A stretch of 40,442 nt of DNA from Pseudomonadota bacterium (GCA_021790795.1 JAJYFU010000016.1:1-40442); one strand, 5' to 3'; shown: positions 26,336 to 35,626, numbered from the stretch's first letter. Notes: a model not told the origin generated them from the letters alone. Numbers and translations are program-made.

Positions 26336-27691
26336 TCAGATCCGCCCGGGAAGCCGCACGATGAAGCGCGCGCCCCCGAGTGGCGAGGTGTCAACGGCGA
26401 TCGACCCGCCGTACAGTTCGACTGTCTCACGCACCATGGCGAGCCCCAAACCGTGGCCCGGCACGGTCTCATCGGCACGCACCCCCCGCTCGAGGACCCG
26501 GGCGCGGTTCTCGGCCGAGATGCCCGGGCCGTCATCCTCCACCGTCAGCGTCAAGTTCTCCTGAGCGGCCGCGGCGGGCTCGACCGCCACCGCGAGCCGC
26601 ACACGCGCGCGGCACCACTTGCAGGCGTTCTCGAGCAGGTTGCCGAGCATCTCCATCAAATCGGCCCGATCGCCGATGAACTGACTGTCGGGTTGAATCG
26701 CCAGCTCGAGGGACAGATCCTTGCGGCCATAAACCTTCAGCAGCGCCGCGCGCAGATCGGCCGCGATGGGCGCCACCGCCACCGGCGCCTGCCCGAGCAG
26801 CGCGCCGCCGGAAGCCGCGGCGCGCTTGAGCTGATGCTCGATGATGCCGCTGATGCGGTCGATCTCCGCGCCGATCGCCTCGGCCGACTGGGCGCTCTCG
26901 CCCGTGCCCGACAGCGCCGAGCGCATCACCGCGAGCGGGGTCTTCAGGCTGTGCGCGAGATTGCCGAGAGTATCCCGGTAGCGCGCCAGGCGCTTGCGCT
27001 GGCCGATCAGCAGCGCGTTGAGATGGCGCGCCACGCCGCTGAGCTCGCGCGGATATCCGCCGCCGAGCACTTCCTTGCGCCCGGCCTCGACTTCGTGGAT
27101 CTCCCGCTCGAGCCGACGCACCGGAGCGAGCACGGCCCGCAACAGCACCGCCAGAGTCGCCAGCAGCAGCAACATCAGGATACTGAACCACAACACCATG
27201 CGGCGGCGAAACTGCCAAAGCTGCTCTTCGTAGGGAGTCAGACTGATCGCGACACTGAAGGTGACCGGCCGGACGCTGTGCGGGTCATCCGCGAAAGTCA
27301 CGCCGCGGCTCTCGATGGCCAGCCGCTTGTGCCCGGCCACGGTGTAGAGGAACTTGCGCTGCCCCTGCGTCAGCAGCGGTCCGAAATGAACGATCACACC
27401 CGCCGTGGACGGTGAGCGCCAATCGTGGTGCGCCGAGCGGATCGCCGCGTACCACCCGGAACGGGGCGTGCCGAAGCGCGAATCGAGCACCTTGATCGGC
27501 GCACCGTATCCCCCGCCCCGTTCGGGCTCGGCGGCGGCGATGAGCGCGATGATCTGCTCATCGAGCAGCTCATGCAGCCGGCCGCTCGAGAGCGTACGAA
27601 ACCCGCTGTCGAGCACCAGAGTCATGAAGCCGAAGAACAGTGCCAGCGGCACCGCGACCGACAATAGCAGCCGCTGGCTGAGGGAATGCAC
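26336..27691 (-). CDS. phoQ: PhoQ-like sensor histidine kinase
   Basis: A 451-residue inner-membrane kinase: membrane helix 1 (about 8-27), a periplasmic sensor region (about 30-160), membrane helix 2 (about 166-186), HAMP, then dimerisation and catalytic domains. The phosphoaccepting His247 lies in NLAHSLKTPLAVM, the PhoQ-type H-box with Lys-Thr-Pro. ATP-binding motifs are NLLENACKW, DDGPGIS and GHGLGLAMV. It starts 20 bases after the response regulator stop and would phosphorylate it in response to divalent cations, acid or antimicrobial peptides, as PhoQ does. The signal is inferred. The periplasmic part lacks an obvious acidic patch. Confidence 0.88.
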   Translation of the reverse strand: MHSLSQRLLLSVAVPLALFFGFMTLVLDSGFRTLSSGRLHELLDEQIIALIAAAEPERGGGYGAPIKVLDSRFGTPRSGWYAAIRSAHHDWRSPSTAGVIVHFGPLLTQGQRKFLYTVAGHKRLAIESRGVTFADDPHSVRPVTFSVAISLTPYEEQLWQFRRRMVLWFSILMLLLLATLAVLLRAVLAPVRRLEREIHEVEAGRKEVLGGGYPRELSGVARHLNALLIGQRKRLARYRDTLGNLAHSLKTPLAVMRSALSGTGESAQSAEAIGAEIDRISGIIEHQLKRAAASGGALLGQAPVAVAPIAADLRAALLKVYGRKDLSLELAIQPDSQFIGDRADLMEMLGNLLENACKWCRARVRLAVAVEPAAAAQENLTLTVEDDGPGISAENRARVLERGVRADETVPGHGLGLAMVRETVELYGGSIAVDTSPLGGARFIVRLPGRI

Positions 27692-27711
27692 GCTCGCGAC
27701 CCGCGCGCCGC

Positions 27712-28395
27712 CTACCTGGACTCGCGCGCGAGGGAGAACCGGTAGCCGCGGCCCCGCAGCGTCTCGATGGGCTTGAGGCGATCCTGCGGATCGAGCTTGC
27801 GGCGCAGCCGACCGACCAGCACCTCGATGACGTTGCTGTCGCGCTCGAAGTCCTGATCGTAGAGCCGCTCCGTCAACTCAGCCTTGGAGATCACCTCCCC
27901 GGCGCGCAGCATCAGATGCTCGAGGATGCGGTACTCAAAAGTGGTGAGCTCCACCGCGGCGCTCTCCACACTCACCGTCTGGGCGCGCGTGTCGAGCGTG
28001 ACGGGGCCGCATTTCAGCTCCGCGCTCGCCCAGCCGCCGGCGCGCCGCAGCAACGCCTGCAGCCGCGCGAGCAGCTCCTCGAAATGAAAAGGCTTGGCGA
28101 GATAGTCGTCCGCCCCCGCCTGCAGTCCCTCCACCTTGTCCTGCCAGTTGTCGCGTGCGGTGAGAATCAGGATCGGGTAGGTCTTGCGCGCCGCACGCAC
28201 CTTGCGGATCACCTCCAGTCCCGACAGCTGCGGCAGCCCGAGATCGATCACCGCCACATCGAGCGGGTATTCGAGCCCCGCGAACAGGCCCTCGGCGCCA
28301 TCCTGCGCCACATCGACAGCGAAACCGGCCTCGGTGAGTTGTGCCTTGAGGCTCTCGCGCAGCGAGACTTCGTCCTCCACCACAAGTACCCGCAT
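27712..28395 (-). CDS. phoP: PhoP-like OmpR-family response regulator
   Basis: A 227-residue regulator. The receiver domain shows MRVLVVEDEVSLRES, phosphoacceptor Asp51 in VIDLGLPQLSG, the conserved Thr in ILTARDNWQDKVEGLQAGAD and KPFHFEELLAR. The C-terminal winged helix ends with VEVLVGRLRRKLD-like wording (VIEVLVGRLRRKLD) and TLRGRGYRFSLARES. DNWQDKVEGL is characteristic of PhoP. It lies 18 bases after the PepSY gene and 20 before the kinase gene, forming PepSY-phoP-phoQ. No PhoP box could be made out upstream. Confidence 0.9.
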   Translation of the reverse strand: MRVLVVEDEVSLRESLKAQLTEAGFAVDVAQDGAEGLFAGLEYPLDVAVIDLGLPQLSGLEVIRKVRAARKTYPILILTARDNWQDKVEGLQAGADDYLAKPFHFEELLARLQALLRRAGGWASAELKCGPVTLDTRAQTVSVESAAVELTTFEYRILEHLMLRAGEVISKAELTERLYDQDFERDSNVIEVLVGRLRRKLDPQDRLKPIETLRGRGYRFSLARESR

Positions 28396-28413
28396 GCCTC
28401 CCCCCTTCCGCGC

Positions 28414-28716
28414 TCAGAAGATCCGCCCGCTCGAGGCGTCAATCCGCACCGTGAACACGCGACCGGCCTGATCGAGAAGCCTCAGAACGTACACGGTCCG
28501 TCCGGCCCGCTTGATCGATTCGGCACGAACCACGCGGGCTTTGTAGCGCCGCTCGACCATGCGGACAGCCTGATCCATCGTCAGCTGGCGCGGCGCGGCC
28601 TTCTGGCTCACAGCAGCCGTAGGCGGGGGCGATGCCGGTGGCGAGGCCGCCCACACGGCTGCGCCGATCAGCACCACCACAGCCCCGGCGCCTGCCCATT
28701 TCAATCGTATTCGCAC
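28414..28716 (-). CDS. PepSY-domain exported protein
   Basis: A 100-residue protein. An N-terminal membrane/signal segment (about 7-25, WAGAGAVVVLIGAAVWAASP) is followed by a Pro/Ala linker and a PepSY domain (about 43-100, TMDQAVRMVERRYKARVVRA through VFTVRIDASSGRIF). PepSY proteins inhibit proteases or modulate envelope sensors. As the first gene of a PhoPQ-like operon it may tune the kinase in the periplasm; that is inference. The start is uncertain: GTG 28716 with a very close AGGA, or a TTG 12 bases later. Confidence 0.85.
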   Translation of the reverse strand: MRIRLKWAGAGAVVVLIGAAVWAASPPASPPPTAAVSQKAAPRQLTMDQAVRMVERRYKARVVRAESIKRAGRTVYVLRLLDQAGRVFTVRIDASSGRIF

Positions 28717-28835
28717 TTCCTAAGGTCTACCGATCGGCCGATAAGGCCGCCCAGACGCGCTCCACGAGGCTCGCAACCGTAGCCTACCATCCGTGAATCC
28801 TCGCTGAATACCCGCCGGGTCTGCCAGCGCGGCGC

Positions 28836-29645
28836 TCAGGCGCGCCGTTTCGCCTCGCGCCACAACGTATCCCACTCAGCGGCCGTCAGCGCCGTGAGCG
28901 ATGCGCCCCGCTCGGCCGCCAGGCGCTCCATGCAGCGGAAGCGCCGCTCGAACTTTGCATTCGCCGCGCGCAGGGCCTCCTCCGGATCGATCGCCAGGTG
29001 CACGCTCCAGTTGGTCAGCGCGAACAGCACATCACCAAGCTCCTCGGCGATGTGCGGGTCGGGCGCGCCGCGCGCCGCCGCGATCGCCTCGTCGAGTTCC
29101 TGCAGCTCCTCGCGCACCTTCTCGCGCACCTGATCCGCCCGTTCCCAATCGAATCCCACCCGCGCGGCCCGCCGGCCCAGCTTGGCCGCCCGCATCAGCG
29201 CCGGCAAACTCCGGGGCACGTCCGCCAGCGCACCCGTGTCCGGCGCGGATTGCGCACGCTCGCGCGCCTTGTGCTCCTCCCATTGCCGGGACTGCTCCGC
29301 CGCGTCCCCTCGCAATGGGGCGCCGCCGAAGACGTGGGGGTGGCGGCGCACGAGCTTCGCGCGAATGCTCCCGGCGACGGCGGCGAAGTCGAACCAGCCG
29401 CGCTCCTCGGCCAGGCGCGCATGGAAGACCACTTGGAAGAGCAGATCGCCGAGCTCATCGCGCAGCTGGCCGGCATCCGCCCGCTCGATCGCATCGCGCA
29501 CCTCGTACGCTTCTTCGATCGTGTAGGGAGCGATGGTTTCGAAATTCTGGGCACGATCCCAGGGACAGCCCTGCTCCGGGTCGCGCAACCGCGCCATCAA
29601 CTCCAGCAGCGCCGTGAGCGCCTCGGCCGGATCAGCCCCGCTCAT
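28836..29645 (-). CDS. mazG: Nucleoside triphosphate pyrophosphohydrolase MazG
   Basis: A 269-residue all-alpha NTP pyrophosphohydrolase with two MazG domains. The first (about 12-110) has RLRDPEQGCPWDRAQ and YTIEEAYEVRDAIE with the metal-binding acidic residues, then LRDELGDLLFQVVFHARLAE. The second (about 165-260) has VREKVREELQELDEAI and IAEELGDVLFALTNWSVHL. It hydrolyses non-canonical NTPs to NMPs and can lower ppGpp in E. coli. The 5' end overlaps the nudL gene by 14 bases, making fumC-nudL-mazG one unit. Confidence 0.95.
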   Translation of the reverse strand: MSGADPAEALTALLELMARLRDPEQGCPWDRAQNFETIAPYTIEEAYEVRDAIERADAGQLRDELGDLLFQVVFHARLAEERGWFDFAAVAGSIRAKLVRRHPHVFGGAPLRGDAAEQSRQWEEHKARERAQSAPDTGALADVPRSLPALMRAAKLGRRAARVGFDWERADQVREKVREELQELDEAIAAARGAPDPHIAEELGDVLFALTNWSVHLAIDPEEALRAANAKFERRFRCMERLAAERGASLTALTAAEWDTLWREAKRRA

Positions 29646-30351
29646 GCCCGCCCTCGCCGCGGCAGATGCGCTCCAGGGTCAGCAGCATGCCGGCGGTGGC
29701 GCCCCAGATATTGTGCTCGCCGTACGGGATGTCGACGAGCTCGACTTCCACGTCGGTGCCGCGGAACCGGTGACGGCGGGGCCGGTGGTGGCGCGCATCG
29801 AATACATGGGAGAGCGGCGCCTCGAACACGGCCTGTACCTCCTGTCGATCCATCTCGAGCATGAAGCCGGGACGGACTCGCGCAACCACGGGGGTGACGC
29901 GAAAGCCGCTGATAACCACATGATCGGGCAAGTAGCCGATGACGGTCACGAACTGCGGATCGAGCCCGATCTCCTCGCGCGCTTCGCGCAGCGCAGCGGC
30001 CGCCGGATCGGGATCTGCGGCCTCGATCGATCCGCCCGGAAAGCTGACCTGGCCGGCGTGATGGCGCAGATCCTGCCCGCGCACCGTCAGCAGCACAGTC
30101 GGCGCACCCGGATGATCGACCAGGGGCACCAACACGGCCGCCGGGGTCGGATCGTCCGGAAAGTACCGGCAAAGCTCACGACTACGCTCGAAGGTCTGGC
30201 CCGGAACCCACCACTGGTCGCGGGCGTGCCGCGGCCGGCTCCCGGCGAGCCGCGCCTCGATCCGCGCGAGCGTCAGCTCACCGTCCCGAGCCGCCGGCCC
30301 CGTGGCGGGGTTCTCAACCACCGCCGCCGGCGCCACCCGTGATTCCGCCAC
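29632..30351 (-). CDS. nudL: CoA pyrophosphatase, Nudix family
   Basis: A 239-residue Nudix hydrolase of the NudL/YeaB class that splits CoA and its derivatives into phosphopantetheine and 3',5'-ADP. The CoA-type leader [20 protein letters not shown] runs into the Nudix box [20 protein letters not shown] followed by EEIGLD. The start is GTG. The long frame begins at 30351, which overlaps fumC by 38 bases; GTG 30321 is an alternative that overlaps by only eight. It overlaps mazG by 14 bases at the 3' end. Both it and MazG clean nucleotide-like metabolites. Confidence 0.92.
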   Translation of the reverse strand: MAESRVAPAAVVENPATGPAARDGELTLARIEARLAGSRPRHARDQWWVPGQTFERSRELCRYFPDDPTPAAVLVPLVDHPGAPTVLLTVRGQDLRHHAGQVSFPGGSIEAADPDPAAAALREAREEIGLDPQFVTVIGYLPDHVVISGFRVTPVVARVRPGFMLEMDRQEVQAVFEAPLSHVFDARHHRPRRHRFRGTDVEVELVDIPYGEHNIWGATAGMLLTLERICRGEGGHERG

Positions 30352-31717
30352 GCGTGAGCGCCTGCGGATCCAGCAGGCGATCGAGCTGCTCGCGCGGCAG
30401 ATCGGTCATTTTCGCGGCCACCTCGCGGATCGGCCGTCCTTCGGCATACGCTTTCTTGGCAATCGCCGCGCCCTTCTCGTAGCCGATGACTGGATTCAAA
30501 GCCGTCACCAGAATCGGGTTGCGCTCGAGCGCTTCGGCGAGACGCGCCGGATTGACCTTGAAGCCCGCGATGGTCCGCTCCGCGAGCAGGCGCGCGACGT
30601 TGGCGAGCAGCCGCGCGCTCTCGAGCAGGTTGTAGGCGATCACCGGCAGCATGACGTTGAGCTGAAAATTCCCGGACTGCCCGGCGACGGTAATGGTTGC
30701 ATCCTGGCCGATCACCTGCGCACACACCATGGCGGTCGCCTCCGGGATCACCGGATTGACCTTGCCGGGCATGATACTGCTGCCGGGCTGCAGCGCCGGC
30801 AGCGCGATCTCGCCAAGACCGGCAAGCGGGCCGCTGTTCATCCAGCGCAGGTCGTTGGCGATCTTCATCAGGCTGACGGCGATGACCTTCAGCTGGCCGG
30901 AGAGCTCCACGGCCGTGTCCTGGCTCGAGAGCGCCTCGAAGTAATTGCGCGCCGGCTCGAACGGACACCCCGTGAGTTCCGCGAGCGCGGCGCAAAAACC
31001 CGCGGCGAACCGCGGGTGCGCGTTGATGCCGGTGCCGACGGCCGTGCCACCCTGCGCGAGCCGCTGCAGGCGCGGAGCGGTGGCGGCGAGGCGCTCCAGT
31101 CCGCTCTCGATCTGCGCGCGCCAGCCGGAGAGCTCCTGCGCGAACGTCACCGGCATCGCATCCATCAGATGGGTGCGGCCGGTCTTGACCTGAGCGCCCA
31201 ACTCGCGCTCCTTGGCGGCGATCGTCCCGCACAGCTGCTCGAGCGCCGGCGCCAGATCGCGCCGCACGGCGAGCGTCGCGCTCACGTGGATCGTGGTCGG
31301 GATCACGTCGTTGCTGCTCTGCCCCATGTTGACGTGATCGTTCGGATGCACCGGGTTGCCGAGGCGGCGCGCCGCGAGCGTGGCGATCACCTCGTTGGCA
31401 TTCATGTTGGTGCTGGTACCCGACCCGGTTTGAAACACATCGAGCGGGAAGTGCGCGTCGTGGCGCCCTTCGGCCACCTCCGCCGCCGCCGCCTCGATGG
31501 CCGCCGCAAGGGTGGACTCGAGCAGGCCCAGCCGGGCGTTGGCGCGGGCCGCGGCCTGCTTCACCAGGCCGAGCGCTCCGATGAACGCGCGCGGCATGGG
31601 CCGGCCGCTGACCGGAAAGTTCTCGAGCGCCCGCTGCGTCTGCGCGCCCCAGAGCGCTTCGCTCGGCACCTGGAGCTCGCCCATGCTGTCGCGCTCGGTT
31701 CGAAAGGATTGCGTCAT
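30314..31717 (-). CDS. fumC: Class II fumarate hydratase
   Basis: A 467-residue iron-independent fumarase that interconverts fumarate and malate. Signatures: [70 protein letters not shown] and the superfamily loop [16 protein letters not shown] with the catalytic serine. The frame remains open far upstream through purB, but ATG 31717 ([13 protein letters not shown]) matches the family and has GGAG eight bases before it. It is divergent from purB, a member of the same superfamily whose reaction releases fumarate. Confidence 0.96.
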   Translation of the reverse strand: MTQSFRTERDSMGELQVPSEALWGAQTQRALENFPVSGRPMPRAFIGALGLVKQAAARANARLGLLESTLAAAIEAAAAEVAEGRHDAHFPLDVFQTGSGTSTNMNANEVIATLAARRLGNPVHPNDHVNMGQSSNDVIPTTIHVSATLAVRRDLAPALEQLCGTIAAKERELGAQVKTGRTHLMDAMPVTFAQELSGWRAQIESGLERLAATAPRLQRLAQGGTAVGTGINAHPRFAAGFCAALAELTGCPFEPARNYFEALSSQDTAVELSGQLKVIAVSLMKIANDLRWMNSGPLAGLGEIALPALQPGSSIMPGKVNPVIPEATAMVCAQVIGQDATITVAGQSGNFQLNVMLPVIAYNLLESARLLANVARLLAERTIAGFKVNPARLAEALERNPILVTALNPVIGYEKGAAIAKKAYAEGRPIREVAAKMTDLPREQLDRLLDPQALTRGGITGGAGGGG

Positions 31718-31791
31718 ACAAATGGCTCCGTGGCCCGCGGTAAGCTCGACCGTGCCGCCGGGGCCGCCTGCGGACGCGTCACGGTATGGGA

Positions 31792-31800
31792 TATCATAAT
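31792..31800. promoter_or_regulatory. Overlapping divergent -10 boxes, fumC/purB
   Basis: The segment ATATCATAAT offers CATAAT on the plus strand (31795-31800) and TATGAT on the minus strand (31798-31793). The two transcripts would start from the same AT-rich island in a 114-base region of otherwise GC-rich DNA. No -35 boxes are convincing. Confidence 0.35.
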
Positions 31801-31831
31801 CGATTTCAGTCCTGGCCTTTCCGCACAGCGC

Positions 31832-33214
31832 ATGCACGACCCACTCCAGAACGATCTTCCCGCCGTACTCGCCCTCTCCCCGGTCGACGGGCGTTACCGC
31901 GCCGCCACCGAGCCGCTGCGCGAGCTGCTTTCGGAGGCCGGCCTGATCCGCGAGCGGATCCGGGTCGAAGCCGCGTGGTTCGAGTACCTCGCCTCCGCGG
32001 TGCCGCAGTTGCCCGGCGCGCGAATCACCGCCGCGGTGCGCGAGCGCGCTCGGCGGCTGCGCGAGGCGCCGGCCGACTCGTGCGCGCCGGCCGTCAAAGC
32101 CATCGAGGCGCGCATCAATCACGACGTCAAGGCCGTCGAATACTACGTTCGCGGCGAATTGGCCGCCGCCGGCGCCGATCCCGCCAACCTCGAACTCGTA
32201 CACTTCGGCTGCACGTCCGAGGACATCAACAACGTAAGCTACGCGCGGCTGCTGCTGGAGGCGCGCCAGCGGCTGCGCGGCACCCTCGCCGGGTTGAGCG
32301 AGGAACTCACCGCCCTCGCCCACCGCGCCGCCGGACACGCCATGCTGGCGCGCACGCATGGCCAGCCGGCCAGCCCGACCACCCTCGGCAAGGAGGTCGC
32401 CAACTTCGTGGGCAGGCTGCGGCGCGCCGAGCGGCGGTGGTCTGCGGTGGAAGTGCTCGGCAAATGGAACGGCGCGGTGGGCAATTTCAACGCGCATCGC
32501 GCCGCGCTGCCCGAGGTGGATTGGCGGGCCGTGAGCGCCGCGTTCGTCGGCTCGCTCGGTCTGCTCGCCAATGCCTACACCACCCAGATCGAGCCGCACG
32601 ACTGGATCGGGGAATATTGCGACGCCGTCGCCGGCATGAACGTCGTGCTGCTCGATCTGAGCCGGGATTTCTGGGGTTATATCTCTCTCGGCTATCTGCG
32701 GCAGCGCGCCGCCGCCGCCGAGGTGGGCTCCTCGACCATGCCGCACAAGGTCAATCCGATCGACTTCGAGAATTGCGAGGGCAACCTCGGGATCGCGAAC
32801 GCGCTGCTGAAACACTTCGCCGAGAAGCTGCCGGTGTCGCGCTGGCAGCGCGATCTGACCGACTCGACCGTGCTGCGCAATCTCGGCGTGGCGCTCGGGC
32901 ACACTCTCATTGCCTGGCGTGCGCTCGCTCGCGGTCTGGGCAAGGTCGAGCCGGACGCGAGCCGGATGCGAGCCGATCTCGACAGCGCTTGGGAGGTGCT
33001 CGGCGAGGCGGTGCAGACCGTGCTCCGTGCGGCCGGCATCCCCGACGGCTACGAGAGACTGAAGACTTTCACACGCGGTCGAGCGATCGATGCGCGCTCA
33101 CTCGCGGAATTCATCGAGGCTTTACCCCTGCCGGCACAGGAGAAGCATCGCTTGCGCGCGCTCACACCGGCCGACTACATCGGTTGGGCCGCGGAGCTCG
33201 CCCGGGAAATATGA
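31832..33214 (+). CDS. purB: Adenylosuccinate lyase
   Basis: A 460-residue enzyme acting twice in purine synthesis, releasing fumarate from SAICAR and from adenylosuccinate. It is of the long E. coli PurB type (456 residues): [23 protein letters not shown] at the N-terminus, [31 protein letters not shown], and the signature loop [22 protein letters not shown] 31832 matches the family; the frame is open much further upstream, antisense to fumC. It heads a plus-strand series with a DUF7931-like gene, nudJ and mnmA. In E. coli purB also lies near mnmA, separated by hflD. Confidence 0.96.
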   Translation: MHDPLQNDLPAVLALSPVDGRYRAATEPLRELLSEAGLIRERIRVEAAWFEYLASAVPQLPGARITAAVRERARRLREAPADSCAPAVKAIEARINHDVKAVEYYVRGELAAAGADPANLELVHFGCTSEDINNVSYARLLLEARQRLRGTLAGLSEELTALAHRAAGHAMLARTHGQPASPTTLGKEVANFVGRLRRAERRWSAVEVLGKWNGAVGNFNAHRAALPEVDWRAVSAAFVGSLGLLANAYTTQIEPHDWIGEYCDAVAGMNVVLLDLSRDFWGYISLGYLRQRAAAAEVGSSTMPHKVNPIDFENCEGNLGIANALLKHFAEKLPVSRWQRDLTDSTVLRNLGVALGHTLIAWRALARGLGKVEPDASRMRADLDSAWEVLGEAVQTVLRAAGIPDGYERLKTFTRGRAIDARSLAEFIEALPLPAQEKHRLRALTPADYIGWAAELAREI

Positions 33215-33338
33215 CAAATCGCGCCGCGCAGGCGCCGTTCCGCCCGGGGATTCTGTGACCGGCTCGGCAACGGGGCGGGTCCTCCTAAATTAGTATGGCG
33301 CACGGTGTCCGCACAGCGGACTTCAACAGCGGGCGCGA

Positions 33339-33923
33339 GTGGTGTCTCACGGCGGGGAACTTGAACGGCACAATGTCCTGGTGGCGCTCGCGCATGCGCG
33401 CTACGTGCCGGAAGCCGACTGCGACGACGACACCGGCGGCTTCCACGCGCTCACCGTGCTCGCCACCCTGGGGGAAGCGCGCCTGGCGGTCAATCAAGTC
33501 GCCGCGCGCGCCGAGCGGCTGCTGTCGATCTACACCCCCAGCCTCGAGCCCGAGTTGTACGATCAGAGCGCGTTTCTCGAAGTCGTCAAACGCCTGGTGC
33601 TGACCCGCACGTTCGCCAAGGTGCGCGTGCTGCTCGCCGAGCCCGGCCGTCTCAGTGCGGACGGACACCGCTTCGTCGCGATGGCGCGACGGCTCTCGAG
33701 CTGCATCGATGTGCGCAATCTGCCGCCGCGCAGCGATGCCCCGCATTGCGCCTATGTGATCGCCGATGAGCGCGCGATCCTGTATCGGCTGCGAGCCGAC
33801 GGCTGGGACGGTATCGCCGACCTCGATAATCCGCCGGTGGCCCGGCTCTACCTGCACGAGTTCGAGCAGCTCTGGGACAAATGCGTGACCCCGGAGAGCC
33901 TGCGGCTCGCGCGACGCGCCTGA
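33339..33923 (+). CDS. DUF7931-like protein of unknown function
   Basis: A 194-residue soluble protein without signal peptide. I recognise a family usually described only as a conserved domain (DUF7931): RLLSIYTPSLEPELYDQSAF and LEVVKRLVLTRTFAKVRVLL, then DGHRFVAMARRLSSCIDVRN. The pattern resembles a phospholipase D-like half domain without the HKD motif, but I would not press that. The start is a double GTG (33339 or 33342) with a weak ribosome binding site, 124 bases after purB. It occupies the place where hflD lies in E. coli between purB and mnmA, yet shows no similarity to HflD. Function unknown. Confidence 0.7.
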   Translation: MVSHGGELERHNVLVALAHARYVPEADCDDDTGGFHALTVLATLGEARLAVNQVAARAERLLSIYTPSLEPELYDQSAFLEVVKRLVLTRTFAKVRVLLAEPGRLSADGHRFVAMARRLSSCIDVRNLPPRSDAPHCAYVIADERAILYRLRADGWDGIADLDNPPVARLYLHEFEQLWDKCVTPESLRLARRA

Positions 33924-33989
33924 GCGGGCCGCGGGTCGACCCCCCGCACCGGCGGCGCAGGCGCCGGGACCGACTCCCGCCCCGGCGGC

Positions 33990-33995
33990 TATAAT
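33990..33995 (+). promoter_or_regulatory. Consensus -10 box for nudJ-mnmA
   Basis: TATAAT, framed by a 5-bp dyad (GGCGG at 33984-33988 and CCGCC at 33997-34001). It ends nine bases before the nudJ ATG, so the transcript would have almost no leader. No -35 is evident. Confidence 0.5.
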
Positions 33996-34004
33996 TCCGC
34001 CGTC

Positions 34005-34505
34005 ATGTGCGATTGCAATCCGGAAGTCACCGTCGCCGCGCTCGCCGAGCGTCGCGGCCGGTTCCTGCTCGTCGAGGAGCGCATCGACGGCCGGCTGCTG
34101 CTGAATCAGCCGGCCGGCCATCTCGAGCGCGGCGAGACCCTGCTCGAGGCGGTGGTGCGCGAGGTCCGCGAAGAGAGCGCGTGGGCTTTCACGCCGGAAA
34201 GGTTGCTCGGCGTCTATCTGTGGCGCCAGCCGCTGACCGGTCGGCTCTATAAGCGCTTTGCCTTCACCGGCGCCGTGCACGACCACCGCCCCGAGCAGCC
34301 GCTCGACACCGGCATCATCTCGACCTGTTGGTTGACGCGCGACGAGATCCGCGCCGGCGGCGAGCGGCTGCGCAGTCCCCTGGTGCTGCGCTGCGTCGAG
34401 GACTACTTGCGCGGCGCAACCGCCGGACTTGAACCGATCGGGCACTTCGAGCTGGAGGCGGCGCTCGCCGTGCCGACCCACGAGCTATGCGCCGCGTCGT
34501 CGTAG
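34005..34505 (+). CDS. nudJ: Nudix hydrolase NudJ
   Basis: A 166-residue Nudix protein of the NudJ/YmfB class, which removes phosphate from thiamine pyrophosphate (HMP-PP) and nucleoside di- and triphosphates. The N-terminus MCDCNPEVTVAALAERRGRF and LLVEERIDGRLLLNQPAGHL are typical; the Nudix box is GHLERGETLLEAVVREVREE. The 3' end overlaps mnmA by 19 bases. The nudJ(ymfB)-mnmA pair is conserved in E. coli, which supports the assignment. The perfect TATAAT almost adjoining the ATG suggests a near-leaderless message. Confidence 0.9.
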   Translation: MCDCNPEVTVAALAERRGRFLLVEERIDGRLLLNQPAGHLERGETLLEAVVREVREESAWAFTPERLLGVYLWRQPLTGRLYKRFAFTGAVHDHRPEQPLDTGIISTCWLTRDEIRAGGERLRSPLVLRCVEDYLRGATAGLEPIGHFELEAALAVPTHELCAASS

Positions 34506-35581
34506 GCCTCTCCGGCGGCGTCGATTCCGCGGTCGCCGCGCTGCGCCTCAAGGCACAGGGATGGGAAGTGCACGGCCTGTTCATGAGCAACTGGGAGGAA
34601 GACGAGGACGGCTACTGCACGGCGGCGCAAGACTTCCAGGATGCGCGCGCCGTGGCGCGCGAGCTCGCCATCCCGCTGCACCGCGTGAGCTTTGCGGCCG
34701 AATACCGCCAGCGCGTGTTCGAGCATTTCCTCAGCGAGCACCGCGCCGGTCGCACCCCAAACCCTGACGTGCTGTGCAATCGCGAGATCAAATTCGGTGT
34801 CGCGCTGCGCTATGCCGAGCGGCTCGGCGCGGACGCGTTCGCCACCGGCCACTATGCGCGGGTGGTACCGGGGCCGGACGGTCCGCAGCTGCGCAAGGGC
34901 TGTGACGCGACGAAGGACCAGAGCTACTTCCTGCATGCCGTCGGGCGCGCCGAGCTGTCGCGCACCCTGATGCCGATCGGTGAGCTGGAGAAATCCGCGG
35001 TGCGCGCCGAGGCGCGCGCCGCCGGTCTGCCGGTGTTCGACAAGCCCGACAGCACGGGCATCTGTTTCATCGGCGAGCGCCCGTTCCGCGCGTTTCTCGC
35101 GCATTTCCTACCCGAGCGCCCCGGCCCGATCGAGTCGAGCGGCGGCGAGCGGCTGGGCACGCACCGCGGGCTGCCGTTCCACACCCTGGGCCAGCGCGCC
35201 GGACTGAACATCGGCGGGCGCGCGGGCAGCCGCGAGCTGCCCTGGTACGTCGCCGCCAAGGACACCGGGCGCAACGCATTGATCGTCGTGCAGGGACGCG
35301 ACCACCCGTTGCTGTACAGCGCGGCGCTCATCACCGGCGTGCCGCACTGGCTGGCACCGCCGCGGCGCGCGCTCGAGCGCTGCGCGGTCAAGGTCCGCTA
35401 TCGCCAGTCCGACCAGCCGGCGCGGCTCGAGCCGCTGCCCGACGGGCGCTTGCGCATCGTGTTCGAACAGGCGCAGCGCGCTGTGACGCCCGGGCAATAC
35501 GCGGTGCTGTACCGCGATGAGCTGTGCCTCGGCGGAGCGGTGATCGAGGCGCTCGAGCCGACCACCGACGGCCGAGCCTGA
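34487..35581 (+). CDS. mnmA: tRNA-specific 2-thiouridylase
   Basis: A 364-residue enzyme that installs the 2-thio group on U34 of tRNA for Glu, Gln and Lys. The PP-loop SGGVDS is at residues 9-14, catalytic Cys97 in NPDVLCNREIKF and Cys193 in STGICFIGERPF, with tRNA-binding KDQSYFL (143-149). Length is normal. The ATG lies inside nudJ, 19 bases before its stop, so translation is coupled. HflD, often next in gammaproteobacteria, is not here; acnA follows instead with its own promoter. Confidence 0.97.
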   Translation: MRRVVVGLSGGVDSAVAALRLKAQGWEVHGLFMSNWEEDEDGYCTAAQDFQDARAVARELAIPLHRVSFAAEYRQRVFEHFLSEHRAGRTPNPDVLCNREIKFGVALRYAERLGADAFATGHYARVVPGPDGPQLRKGCDATKDQSYFLHAVGRAELSRTLMPIGELEKSAVRAEARAAGLPVFDKPDSTGICFIGERPFRAFLAHFLPERPGPIESSGGERLGTHRGLPFHTLGQRAGLNIGGRAGSRELPWYVAAKDTGRNALIVVQGRDHPLLYSAALITGVPHWLAPPRRALERCAVKVRYRQSDQPARLEPLPDGRLRIVFEQAQRAVTPGQYAVLYRDELCLGGAVIEALEPTTDGRA

Positions 35582-35626
35582 GCGCTCCCTCGGGCGCCAC
35601 GGCGCGCGCGAGCTCGAGCGACCCGA

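Noticed and set aside
30302-31831. Plus-strand open frame extending purB upstream by 510 codons
   Set aside because: This part is antisense to fumC; the PurB family begins at ATG 31832.
31718-32902. Minus-strand open frame extending fumC upstream by 395 codons
   Set aside because: It is antisense to purB; FumC begins at ATG 31717 with its own ribosome binding site, so no fusion protein is proposed.
33949-33967. GC-rich inverted repeat after the DUF7931-like gene (CCGGC/GCCGG)
   Set aside because: Alternative pairings are equally good, there is no T-run, and it overlaps the nudJ promoter region; too weak to call a terminator.
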